This document shows, piece by piece, positions 1 through 4,953 of a DNA stretch of 5,449 nucleotides (position 1 is its first letter; every line of letters starts with the position of its first letter). The stretch comes from Allosphingosinicella sp. (GTDB taxonomy: Bacteria > Pseudomonadota > Alphaproteobacteria > Sphingomonadales > Sphingomonadaceae). The DNA lies in contig JASLBD010000443.1 of NCBI GenBank assembly GCA_030146745.1, positions 1 to 5,449 on the forward strand, given 5' to 3'. The notes below the pieces were generated by a model, which was not told the DNA's origin, ran no database searches, and saw only the letters and a program-made list of their open reading frames with translations. The translations under genes and the position numbers were made by a program.

Positions 1-43
1 CGACATACCTCTAAATGAACCGGCAAACAGGGGAGACGGAAAT

Positions 44-460
44 ATGCGGCCGCCATCGATCGTCAACTTCACCCGAGTCGTTCTGCTTTCGCTGGCGATC
101 GGAATCCTCGCCACATGGCTGTCATGGGCCAAAGTGGAGGAGGCCGTCGCCGCCTCGGGGATGGGGACGGGTGCCATCCTCGGGATCCAGGGCGTCACGA
201 TCGCGCTCTATCTGGTGCTGATCTGGTTCATCTACGCGCACGGCAGCCCGGTGGCGAAATGGATCTACGTCGTCCTGTCCGTTCTCGGTCTGGTCGTCGG
301 CCTGATCGGCTTCGGCCAGACCCTGTCCTACGGGACCGTCCCGGCGATCCTCGCCGCGATCCAGTACATCCTCTCGATAATCTCGCTCTGGCTGCTGTTC
401 CGGCCGGATTCTAAGGCGTGGTTCTCGGAGGGTCGGTCGGACCCCGGCGCGATCCACTAG
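44..460 (+). CDS. Small four-helix integral membrane protein, function unknown
   Basis: Encodes 138 residues dominated by hydrophobic helices. Four likely membrane segments lie at about residues 10-29, 44-65, 72-92 and 98-119, joined by short loops, with a charged C-terminal tail. The first loop (KVEEA) and the tail carry most of the charge. I do not recognise a named family; the layout resembles the many small uncharacterised inner-membrane proteins of alphaproteobacteria. The ATG is supported by a GGGGAG Shine-Dalgarno sequence at 31-36, about 7 bases upstream. Reading frame and codon use (strong G/C at third positions) fit a real gene, and the overlapping frames on both strands lack these properties. 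It converges on the DUF4112 gene with only 24 bases between stop codons, so the two are not co-transcribed. No function is inferred from the neighbours. Confidence 0.8.
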   Translation: MRPPSIVNFTRVVLLSLAIGILATWLSWAKVEEAVAASGMGTGAILGIQGVTIALYLVLIWFIYAHGSPVAKWIYVVLSVLGLVVGLIGFGQTLSYGTVPAILAAIQYILSIISLWLLFRPDSKAWFSEGRSDPGAIH

Positions 461-484
461 TCCGGGGCGCGGCGCGCTCGCGGC

Positions 485-922
485 TCAGCGGCGCGCCACC
501 ACCTCGCCCTCGAGGATCATCGTCTCGGGATGGTTCTTGTCGAGCCAGCGCTTGACGATCCTCAGGTTGCGCGTGTTCGACCTGAAGAAGAAATCGGGGA
601 TGGCGCCGACGAACGGGATCGCGCCGAGCACGAAGTCGAGGCCGATATTGCCGCCCATCCGCGCCAGATGCCATTTCGGCATTCCAAGGTTGCGCGCCTC
701 CCAGGCCAGCCAGCTACCCATCGCCGCGGCGATCACGCTGCCGCCGACCGGGATGACGTTGAAAATGACGTCGAGGCCGAACTGTCGCTGGGTCCCCGGC
801 AGGGTGAACATCCCCTCGAGCAGCTTCTCCATCGCCTCGATCCGCCGGCGCACCGAGGCCGGGTCGCGTCCGACCGGAAGCCGCTGGGCGAGCGCGTCGA
901 ACTGTTCCTGCGGTGTCGGCAT
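485..922 (-). CDS. DUF4112 domain-containing membrane protein
   Basis: Encodes 145 residues that match the DUF4112 pattern as I know it: a short charged N-terminal helix (about residues 20-40), 'LPGTQRQFGLD' at 41-51, a first membrane hairpin at 52-75 ending in an A-R-x-L-G-M-P stretch, then 'RMGGNIGLDFVLGAIPFVGAIPD' (88-110) leading to 'RSNTRNLRIVKRWL'. The D-x-x-x-G-x-I-P repeated twice is the hallmark. In the family the I-P is usually followed by G-x-G-D; here the first copy reads IPVGGS and the second IPFVGAIPD, so the usual acidic residues are partly replaced. Function in the family is unknown. Start choice: ATG with a GGAGGAG Shine-Dalgarno about 8 bases upstream on the minus strand. 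It lies downstream of the solute-binding lipoprotein gene in the same direction, but an interspersed palindrome separates them, so co-transcription is doubtful. Confidence 0.88.
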   Translation of the reverse strand: MPTPQEQFDALAQRLPVGRDPASVRRRIEAMEKLLEGMFTLPGTQRQFGLDVIFNVIPVGGSVIAAAMGSWLAWEARNLGMPKWHLARMGGNIGLDFVLGAIPFVGAIPDFFFRSNTRNLRIVKRWLDKNHPETMILEGEVVARR

Positions 923-937
923 CTTTCGTCTCCTCCC

Positions 938-1019
938 TCGTCATGCGGGGAGCGAAGCGCCGAAGCAATCCATTGATCAAGCGCCGCGCCGGATTGCTTC
1001 GCTTCGCTCGCAATGACGA
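938..1019. repeat. Palindromic interspersed repeat (REP-like)
   Basis: The left arm (938-971) and right arm (991-1019) are imperfect reverse complements around a 19-base centre. The right arm reads GGATTGCTTCGCTTCGCTCG then CAATGACGA. The left arm is the same sequence inverted, with a few substitutions and small insertions. Translated, the arms give the 'GAKRRSNP' and 'LLRFARNDE' peptides often seen as spurious ORF ends in sphingomonad and other alphaproteobacterial genomes, a known dispersed intergenic repeat class. It fills almost all the space between the DUF4112 start and the solute-binding protein stop. As RNA from the minus strand it could fold into a long hairpin and dampen read-through between the two genes; that role is inferred. 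Confidence 0.85.
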
Positions 1020-1023
1020 ACTC

Positions 1024-2475
1024 CTATTCTTGCTCGGGGATCAGCTCGCCGATCGGGTGGCGGCCGAAGGAATTGGGGCGGAAGCCGGTAAGCCGCGGCG
1101 CGACCAGCGACCAGCGCACCGGCGCCGTCAGCGGGATGAACGGGCCCAGGCCGGCGAGTATCCGGTCGGCATCGGCGAGAAGGCCGCGGCGGGCGGCGGC
1201 GTCGGTGGCGGTCCTCGCCGCCGCCATCGCCTCGTCCGCGGCGGGATCGCAGATCCGGCTCGCCGCGCAGGAGAAATGGCGAAGATACCAGCTTGCCATG
1301 CTTGCGGGCGCCACTTCGTCGATGAGGCGCAGGTCGGCGTCGGCCTCGGCCGGCACCCGGACCGTCTCGACCCCGACCGCGGCCCAGTCGCGCCGGAGCC
1401 GGGCGAAGAGCAGCCGGTAGCCCGGTCCTTCGGGAAGCGCGACCCGGACATTGAGCCTGTCTTCGCCTTCCATCGAGTCCCGGAGCAGGGCCGCCGCCCG
1501 GGCCTGCCGCACCGGCAGCGGATCGCGGATCCAGAGCGGCGCCGAAACCTGGCCCAACCCCTCTATGCCGGGCGGAAGCAGCGATTGCCGCGCCTGCAGG
1601 CCGGGCACTCCCAGAGCGGCGGCGAGGGCCTGCCGGTCGATCGCCATGGCGAGGGCCTGGCGGGTCTCCATCCGGGCGAATGCGCCTTCGGGCGCGGTGA
1701 AGGCGAGTCCGAACAGGCCGTTCACCGGATCCAAGCGAAGCTGCGCCGTCGGAGCGCCCACCGCCCGCGCCAGCGGCAGGTCGCCGAGAGTCCCGCCCAG
1801 CACCAGGTCCGCCTGCCCCTCGTCGAAGCGGGCCGCCGCCAGGGCCGCGCTCTCGCCGCGGAGCAGCAGCGGCGGCGGAGGATTGTCGCCCTCCTGCGCT
1901 TCCGCTTCGGCCGGAGCGAGCCGGACCGACCCGTCCGGCCGCCGCTCCGCCCGGTAAGGGCCCGAGCCTTCGCTGCCGCGGACGATCGCCAATTCGGGCT
2001 GGGCGAGGAGCTGGAGGAAGTTGGGCCGCGGCGATTTGAGGCTGATCTCGAGCACGTCGTCGGTCATCGCGACGATCTCGTCTACGGCTCCGAGCACCGG
2101 CTTCAGCGGATTGCGGCTTGCCGGCGCGATCGCGGCGCGAAGCCTCGCCGCGACCTGCTCGGCGGTGATCCGGCGCCCGCCCAAGCTCGCCTCGCCGAGC
2201 CGGAAGGTGTAGCGAAGGCCGTCGTCCGAGACGATCCAGCGCTGAGCCAGGGCGGGCTCGATCTCGCCGCCGGCGTCGAAGCGGACCAGGCCCTGGGCGG
2301 CGGCTTCGGTCAGGATCGCGGAAGGGGGGGCGAGCCGTTCGCGGTTGGGATTGACGATCCGGGGCTCGCCGCCGACGGCGCTGATCGAGACCGGGCCGGT
2401 CTCCTCGCCGCCGCAGCCGGCGAGAAGGAGTGTCGCGGCGAGCAGCGCCGGCGCCGGAAGGAAGCGAGTCACCAT
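1024..2475 (-). CDS. ABC transporter substrate-binding lipoprotein, family 5 (peptide/nickel type)
   Basis: Encodes 483 residues. The N-terminus is a lipoprotein signal peptide: hydrophobic residues 5-19 lead to the lipobox LAGC at 18-21, so the mature protein should be lipidated on Cys21 and face the periplasm. Residues 75-93 (ALAQRW..SDDGLRYTFRL) are the characteristic N-lobe signature of SBP_bac_5 proteins (DppA/OppA type), followed by 'RRITAEQVAARL', the usual 'ltAeDV' region. The body is Ala/Arg-rich, and at 483 residues it is somewhat short for the family (typically about 500-540). No permease or ATPase gene is adjacent, so its transporter, if any, is elsewhere; ligand unknown. Start is not certain: the ATG at 2475 is preceded directly by GGGGGGAG, very close for a ribosome-binding site, and the next codon GTG (2470-2472) would give better spacing. 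Both keep the signal peptide. Overlapping plus-strand frames of similar length are shadows of this GC-rich gene. Confidence 0.87.
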   Translation of the reverse strand: MVTRFLPAPALLAATLLLAGCGGEETGPVSISAVGGEPRIVNPNRERLAPPSAILTEAAAQGLVRFDAGGEIEPALAQRWIVSDDGLRYTFRLGEASLGGRRITAEQVAARLRAAIAPASRNPLKPVLGAVDEIVAMTDDVLEISLKSPRPNFLQLLAQPELAIVRGSEGSGPYRAERRPDGSVRLAPAEAEAQEGDNPPPPLLLRGESAALAAARFDEGQADLVLGGTLGDLPLARAVGAPTAQLRLDPVNGLFGLAFTAPEGAFARMETRQALAMAIDRQALAAALGVPGLQARQSLLPPGIEGLGQVSAPLWIRDPLPVRQARAAALLRDSMEGEDRLNVRVALPEGPGYRLLFARLRRDWAAVGVETVRVPAEADADLRLIDEVAPASMASWYLRHFSCAASRICDPAADEAMAAARTATDAAARRGLLADADRILAGLGPFIPLTAPVRWSLVAPRLTGFRPNSFGRHPIGELIPEQE

Positions 2476-2503
2476 CTCCCCCCGCGATAGCGCAGCAGCG
2501 AAC

Positions 2504-2660
2504 GACCGTCATCCCGGCGCAGGGCGGGGTCAGGCCGGCTCCGTCGCCCCCTATTCGTTTAAAGGGCCCAGGGTGGAGCAGCGCCGCTGTTCGAGACTTC
2601 GTCCGGACTGCGGAGCGGCGCGGCCCCGGATGCTGAAACGCGTTCAGCCTGACGATGTGG
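2504..2660. repeat. Degenerate interspersed repeat ends in a divergent spacer
   Basis: The left part (about 2507-2530) starts with CGTCATCCCGGCGCAGG, and the right part (about 2623-2656) contains CCCCGGATGCTGAAACGCG followed by TTCAGCCTGACGA. Both resemble outward- and inward-facing ends of dispersed 'GTCATCCCGGC' and 'GGATGCTGAA..TTCAGCATGACGA' elements typical of alphaproteobacterial intergenic DNA. The right part holds an imperfect palindrome at 2632-2648 (GCTGAAA-CGC-GTTCAGC). The central 90 bases show nothing recognisable. The copy looks eroded. It lies between the divergent solute-binding protein and PilZ genes. Assignment rests on remembered sequence patterns, not on a second copy in this window. 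Confidence 0.5.
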
Positions 2661-2712
2661 ACAGGCTGCGACTGTGTCTCGACCCTTTACCGCCCTTTCA
2701 TCTTTGCCCCGC

Positions 2713-2718
2713 TAGGAT
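2713..2718 (+). promoter_or_regulatory. Possible -10 box (TAGGAT), or ribosome-binding site, of the PilZ gene
   Basis: TAGGAT ends 7 bases before the ATG at 2726. As a -10 element it would place the transcription start at or next to the start codon, giving a leaderless or near-leaderless message. No good -35 box sits at 16-18 bases upstream (TTTACC at 2686-2691 is too far). The internal AGGA (2714-2717) could instead be a Shine-Dalgarno sequence at 8-base spacing. The sequence alone does not decide between the two. Confidence 0.3.
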
Positions 2719-2725
2719 CGGGGGC

Positions 2726-3037
2726 ATGAACCAGTACAAGCCGCGCCGATCGGGCCGGACCCCAGTGGCGGGCCGAACCCAATTGCGCGCCCAGAGCTGG
2801 TACAGCATCGAGGTGACGGTCTGCGACGTCTCGACCAGCGGTTTCATGGCCGAGTGCAGCGAGCCGGTGCGAATCGGCAGCTACGTCTCGCTCGACGTCC
2901 CCGGAATCGGCCCGGTCAACGCCCAGGTCCGCTGGCAGCTCGGCGACCGCATGGGCGGCCAGTTCATCGACCCGATCCGCCTCCACCGCTGCGAGTGGAC
3001 CGCGGTGCCGGCGGAGCCTCCGCAGGAAGCGGCGTAG
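2726..3037 (+). CDS. Single-domain PilZ protein, putative cyclic-di-GMP receptor
   Basis: Encodes 103 residues that are essentially one PilZ domain. The two c-di-GMP-binding signatures are present in order: RxxxR as R17-T-Q-L-R21 and DxSxxG as D34-V-S-T-S-G39. A beta-barrel region follows, including 'GPVNAQVRW' and 'DRMGGQF', where family members commonly have 'G.V.W' and 'G..F'. In known PilZ proteins these residues grip a c-di-GMP dimer and the domain relays the signal to a partner; the target here is unknown, as nothing nearby is a cyclase, phosphodiesterase, motility or cellulose gene. No signal peptide or membrane helix is seen. The reading frame is open upstream to about 2345, but those codons overlap the divergent lipoprotein gene and a repeat, so the ATG at 2726, with AGGA 8 bases before it, is preferred. 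Short stand-alone PilZ proteins of this size are common in alphaproteobacteria. Confidence 0.88.
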   Translation: MNQYKPRRSGRTPVAGRTQLRAQSWYSIEVTVCDVSTSGFMAECSEPVRIGSYVSLDVPGIGPVNAQVRWQLGDRMGGQFIDPIRLHRCEWTAVPAEPPQEAA

Positions 3038-3073
3038 GCGGGCCGCGGCGCGGGTTGCCTGGCGGCGGCCCGC
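3038..3073 (+). terminator. Hairpin after the PilZ gene, weak terminator candidate
   Basis: Perfect 9-base inverted repeat GCGGGCCGC (3038-3046) and GCGGCCCGC (3065-3073) with an 18-base loop, starting at the base after the PilZ stop codon. No T-run follows (ACGACACAGG), so it is not a classical intrinsic terminator. It may stabilise the 3' end or act with Rho. Confidence 0.35.
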
Positions 3074-3180
3074 ACGACACAGGTTCCCGGGGCGGTCGCG
3101 CCATCAAGGCGTCGATTGATTTGGAAATATCCAGGAAGCGTGCATCCTCCTCACCGGCATCATGGGGGAGGGGGCTGACC

Positions 3181-3730
3181 ATGTCGTCGGCCAGACCGTT
3201 CCGCGTGTTCGTCAGCTATTGCCACAAGGACAGGGCGTTCGCGGCCTGGCTGCAGCGCCGGCTCGAGGCTTATCGCCTGCCGAGGCGGCTGGCGGACAAG
3301 GTGGCGCCGTTGCCCGGCCAAGCGCCGGGGCGTATCGGGCCGGTCTTCCGCGACCGGGAGGATCTGTCGGCCGCGACCGACCTTTCGGCGGCTGTACGCG
3401 AGGCGATCGCGGCGTCTTTGGCCCTGGTGGTGGTCGCGTCCCCGATGCTGCCAGGTCCCGATGGGTGGCGTGTGAGATCGCCTTGTTCCGCGAGTTCCAT
3501 CCCGAGGCGCTGATCCTGGTGGCGCTGGCGAGAGGGGAGCCCGCCGAAGCGCGGCGCTCACGGCGAAGGCGGCGATGCTGGTGCAAGTCATGGCGCTGCT
3601 GCTGGCGATGGCGCTGCAGGCCCGCAGCGAGTCGGAGCCTCAAGCGGTCGCGCTTCCAATCGCGCTCGACCCCCGACACAGGCAACAATGGAGGCGGCGA
3701 GCCGACGGCCCCTTAGCGCTCCAATTGTGA
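3181..3730 (+). pseudogene. Remnant of a TIR-domain protein gene, frameshifted and internally deleted
   Basis: An ATG at 3181 with a strong purine-rich ribosome-binding stretch (GGGGGAGGGG) just upstream opens a clear TIR domain: 'FRVFVSYCHKDRAFAAWLQRRL' in the first 30 residues, then 'GPVFRDREDLSAA' and 'ALVVVASP' up to residue 88. At the C-run 3440-3443 the frame is lost; the expected continuation (PDAARSRWVACEIALFREFHPEA, then LVALARGEPAEA) resumes one frame over, as if one C were missing. That shifted part holds the W-x-x-x-E motif whose glutamate (codon 3474-3476) is the NADase catalytic position in TIR enzymes. Around 3549-3551 the frame changes again. A third frame gives a hydrophobic helix (MALLLAMALQARSES, about 3590-3640) that in intact relatives follows the TIR domain after several dozen more residues, so an internal segment appears lost. 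The tail to the stop at 3728-3730 is not recognisable. Intact relatives I recall continue with a long C-terminal region, absent here. Read straight through, only a 110-residue truncated product without the catalytic Glu would be made. Confidence 0.8.
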
Positions 3731-3732
3731 CC

Positions 3733-3819
3733 TGGTGCGGACGGCGGGACTCGAACCCGCACGCCCCGAGGGGCAGGAGATTTTAAGTCTCCGGCGTCTA
3801 CCGGTTCCGCCACGTCCGC
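3733..3819 (-). tRNA. tRNA-Leu (anticodon UAA), CCA encoded
   Basis: On the minus strand the sequence folds as a complete class II tRNA. The acceptor 5' strand GCGGACG (3819 downwards) pairs with CGTCCGC near the 3' end, followed by discriminator A and an encoded CCA (3733-3735). The anticodon stem GGAGA/TCTCC encloses loop CTTAAAA, giving anticodon TAA, which reads UUA and UUG leucine codons. A long variable arm GCCCC-TC-GGGGC and a T arm GCGGG-TTCGAGT-CCCGC are intact, and the D region carries the expected GG. Total 87 bases with CCA. The apparent protein-coding frames across it are artefacts. It is a single tRNA gene; no obvious T-rich terminator follows before the TIR remnant. Confidence 0.97.
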
Positions 3820-4041
3820 ACCGCCACGGCATGCCATGATCGGAGCGGCGGCGGAAGCGGTGCCCGGCCGGAGCCGCGATAAAGCAGCTTGACGAGGTCT
3901 AGTCGCTCCCCCGGCCATGGCGCGGTTCGGTGGGAATGGCGAGCGGGCTTCGGCTTGCGAGCCGATGGTCGGCGCGAAGATTCATTCGGGTACATATGAG
4001 CTCGCGTCTATCGAAAGAGCCGGTCGAAAGTTTGTCTCCCC

Positions 4042-4079
4042 GGCGGTTCGCCCCGCGCGGGCGTGAAGCCGGAACCGCC
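4042..4079. other. Nested inverted repeat in the gene-free stretch
   Basis: The outer arms GGCGGTTC (4042-4049) and GAACCGCC (4072-4079) are perfect 8-base complements. Between them CGCCC and GGGCG form a second inner stem. On either strand this gives a stable two-part hairpin of 38 bases. It is not followed by a T-run on either strand, so a terminator role is not supported; it may be part of a structured RNA or simply a stable GC palindrome. Confidence 0.45.
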
Positions 4080-4393
4080 TGGGGCCGCAAGGCTGGGAAT
4101 GGCGGGAAGCCACCTCCTCTCCGGGAGCGGCGAGGATGGGACCGGCGGCTCTTCGCTTGAGTCTGGGCGCTTTCGAGTAACGAACGAAAGCAAGCAAAGT
4201 CGTCCAGCCCCGGGTGCCTGTGGCAGGAGCGCCGACCGTTTTCTCCTCCCAGCGTTCGAGGCGCGGGAGATGTGCGCGCGCGAGTCGCGCCCGGGCGGCG
4301 GCAGGGCGCGCGTGCGCCACTTCATTCACTCCGGCGGCGGGGAGGCGATGGCAGTCGCGCCCACTTCGTCCACTTTGAAGGCCGTCGCCGACT

Positions 4394-4460
4394 TCCGGCG
4401 AAAGCCGAGCCGATGATGAATCCGGTCGCGCGCTGTTCGCGGGTGCCGGCTTTCGCCGGA
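4394..4460. repeat. 14-base inverted repeat downstream of ihfB, dispersed-repeat type
   Basis: TCCGGCGAAAGCCG (4394-4407) and its exact reverse complement CGGCTTTCGCCGGA (4447-4460) flank a 39-base centre. The right arm is itself a hairpin on the minus strand, CCGGC-GAAA-GCCGG (4446-4459), with a GAAA tetraloop, beginning 12 bases after the ihfB stop. The motif CCGGCGAAAGCCGG is a familiar dispersed intergenic element in sphingomonads. It could protect or end the ihfB transcript, but no T-run follows. Confidence 0.6.
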
Positions 4461-4471
4461 TGCCGCAAGGC

Positions 4472-4750
4472 TCAGACGTTCAGCCGCTCGCGCATTTCCT
4501 TGCCGGGCTTGAAGTAGGGCACGCGCTTGGCGTCCACATCCACGGCGTCGCCGGTGCGGGGGTTGCGGCCCTTGCGGGCGTCGCGCTCTCGGGTCGAGAA
4601 GGCGCCGAAGCCGCGAAGCTCGACCCGGCCGCCCTGCTGGAGCTGGTCGGTGATCGAGTCGAAGAAGGCGGAAACCACCCGCTCGATCTCCTTGCCCGTA
4701 AGATCGGGATGATCATCGCAAAGCAGCTGCACGAGCTCGGAACGGATCAC
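4472..4750 (-). CDS. ihfB: Integration host factor subunit beta
   Basis: Encodes 92 residues, the normal length for IHF-beta. IHF is a heterodimer (with IhfA, encoded elsewhere) that binds specific sites in the minor groove and bends DNA sharply, acting in nucleoid structure, transcription, recombination and replication. Visible family features: the N-terminal MIRSELV and helical dimerisation region (residues 1-40), '[20 protein letters not shown]' at 40-59, and the DNA-binding arm GRNPRTG at 61-67, whose Pro64 intercalates to kink DNA. The C-terminal '[16 protein letters not shown]' is diagnostic. MIRSEL plus [15 protein letters not shown] favours IhfB over HU or IhfA. The start is GTG, preceded by a strong GGGGGGAAG ribosome-binding sequence; it aligns with the usual family N-terminus. 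It follows rpsA in the same direction, the common alphaproteobacterial order, with a 203-base gap containing hairpins and a possible own promoter. Confidence 0.97.
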   Translation of the reverse strand: MIRSELVQLLCDDHPDLTGKEIERVVSAFFDSITDQLQQGGRVELRGFGAFSTRERDARKGRNPRTGDAVDVDAKRVPYFKPGKEMRERLNV

Positions 4751-4788
4751 AGCTTCCCCCCAATATGAGAAAAACGGCCAAAACGGTC

Positions 4789-4812
4789 GCCGGCCTCGCC
4801 CCCGAAGCCGGC
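4789..4812 (-). promoter_or_regulatory. Hairpin in the ihfB leader, attenuator-like
   Basis: On the minus strand GCCGGCTTCG (4812-4803) pairs with CGAGGCCGGC (4798-4789) across a GGGG loop: 10 pairs with one G-U wobble. It is followed by GACCGTTTTGGCCGTTTTTC, two short T-runs before the ihfB ribosome-binding site. This resembles an imperfect intrinsic terminator or attenuator placed 38 bases or so upstream of the start codon. It could limit read-through from rpsA or regulate ihfB; the role is inferred. Confidence 0.45.
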
Positions 4813-4824
4813 CCGCTAACCCAA

Positions 4825-4853
4825 GTTAAATCTCAATTTCGCGCCGAACGCAA
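4825..4853 (-). promoter_or_regulatory. Weak candidate promoter for ihfB
   Basis: On the minus strand TTGCGT (4853-4848) and TTTAAC (4830-4825) are separated by 17 bases, within an unusually AT-rich patch of this GC-rich window. Matches to the sigma-70 consensus are partial (3 and 4 of 6). Transcription would begin near 4815-4818, just before the leader hairpin. Offered only as a candidate. Confidence 0.28.
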
Positions 4854-4916
4854 TATCCCAGGTTCAAAAAAGCGAGGAAAATTCGGCCCTTGCCGTACAA
4901 TCGGAGCGGCTGGGCG

Positions 4917-4944
4917 AAAGGGCGGGCCGCACCGCGGCCCGCCC
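4917..4944 (-). terminator. Strong GC hairpin after rpsA, likely terminator
   Basis: GGGCGGGCCGC (4920-4930) and GCGGCCCGCCC (4934-4944) form a perfect 11-base stem with a 3-base loop, beginning 9 bases after the rpsA stop codon on the minus strand. It is followed by CTTTCG, so the T-tract is short and interrupted. Position and stem strength support a transcription terminator or 3'-end stabiliser for rpsA. Confidence 0.6.
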
Positions 4945-4953
4945 GGCCGAAGG

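Larger units (their letters stand above)
3820..4471. other. Gene-free stretch of about 650 bases with several hairpins
   Basis: No reading frame here looks real. The open frames on both strands have irregular third-position composition, no recognisable domain and poor starts, and the longest plus-strand one (4063-4416) ends inside a dispersed repeat. Structures visible: a small hairpin CGGCT-TGCG-AGCCG (3951-3964); a larger stem GGCGGTTC (4042-4049) with GAACCGCC (4072-4079) enclosing CGCCC..GGGCG; a 7-base stem GCTTTCG (4169-4175) with CGAAAGC (4185-4191); an 11-base direct repeat TGGGAATGGCG at 3931-3941 and 4094-4104; alternating purine-pyrimidine tracts at 4270-4282 and 4306-4317; and an inverted repeat at 4394-4460 next to ihfB. 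It contains the upstream region of the tRNA-Leu gene. A structured or regulatory RNA is possible but unproven. Confidence 0.5.

Noticed and set aside
471..497. Inverted repeat GGCGCGC / GCGCGCC between the convergent first two genes, as a bidirectional terminator
   Set aside because: Only 7 pairs of pure GC, no T-run on either side, and it overlaps the DUF4112 coding end; likely chance in this composition.
913..2490. Long plus-strand open frame of 525 residues opposite the solute-binding protein gene
   Set aside because: It begins in the palindromic repeat, is full of Arg/Gly/Pro low-complexity text, and is the antisense shadow of a gene with a clear signal peptide and family signature.
2345..2725. 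N-terminal extension of the PilZ reading frame by 127 codons
   Set aside because: It overlaps the divergent lipoprotein gene and an interspersed repeat; the PilZ domain begins right after the ATG at 2726.
3640..3918. Minus-strand frame translating through the tRNA (peptide DVAEPVDAGDLKSPAPRGVRVRVPPSAP)
   Set aside because: This is the familiar spurious translation of a tRNA gene; the tRNA fold is complete.
3885..3920. TTGACG at about 3893 as a plus-strand -35 box
   Set aside because: No acceptable -10 sequence at 16-18 bases downstream and no gene follows on the plus strand.
3982..4329. Two overlapping minus-strand open frames (115 and 105 residues) that might be a gene downstream of ihfB
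   Set aside because: Composition is Arg/Ala/Pro-rich in both frames with no family resemblance, and neither frame looks better than the other, as expected for GC-rich noncoding DNA.
4063..4416. Plus-strand open frame of 117 residues in the gene-free stretch
   Set aside because: No recognisable domain, uneven third-position composition, no good ribosome-binding site, and its end is repeat-derived (DFRRKPSR).
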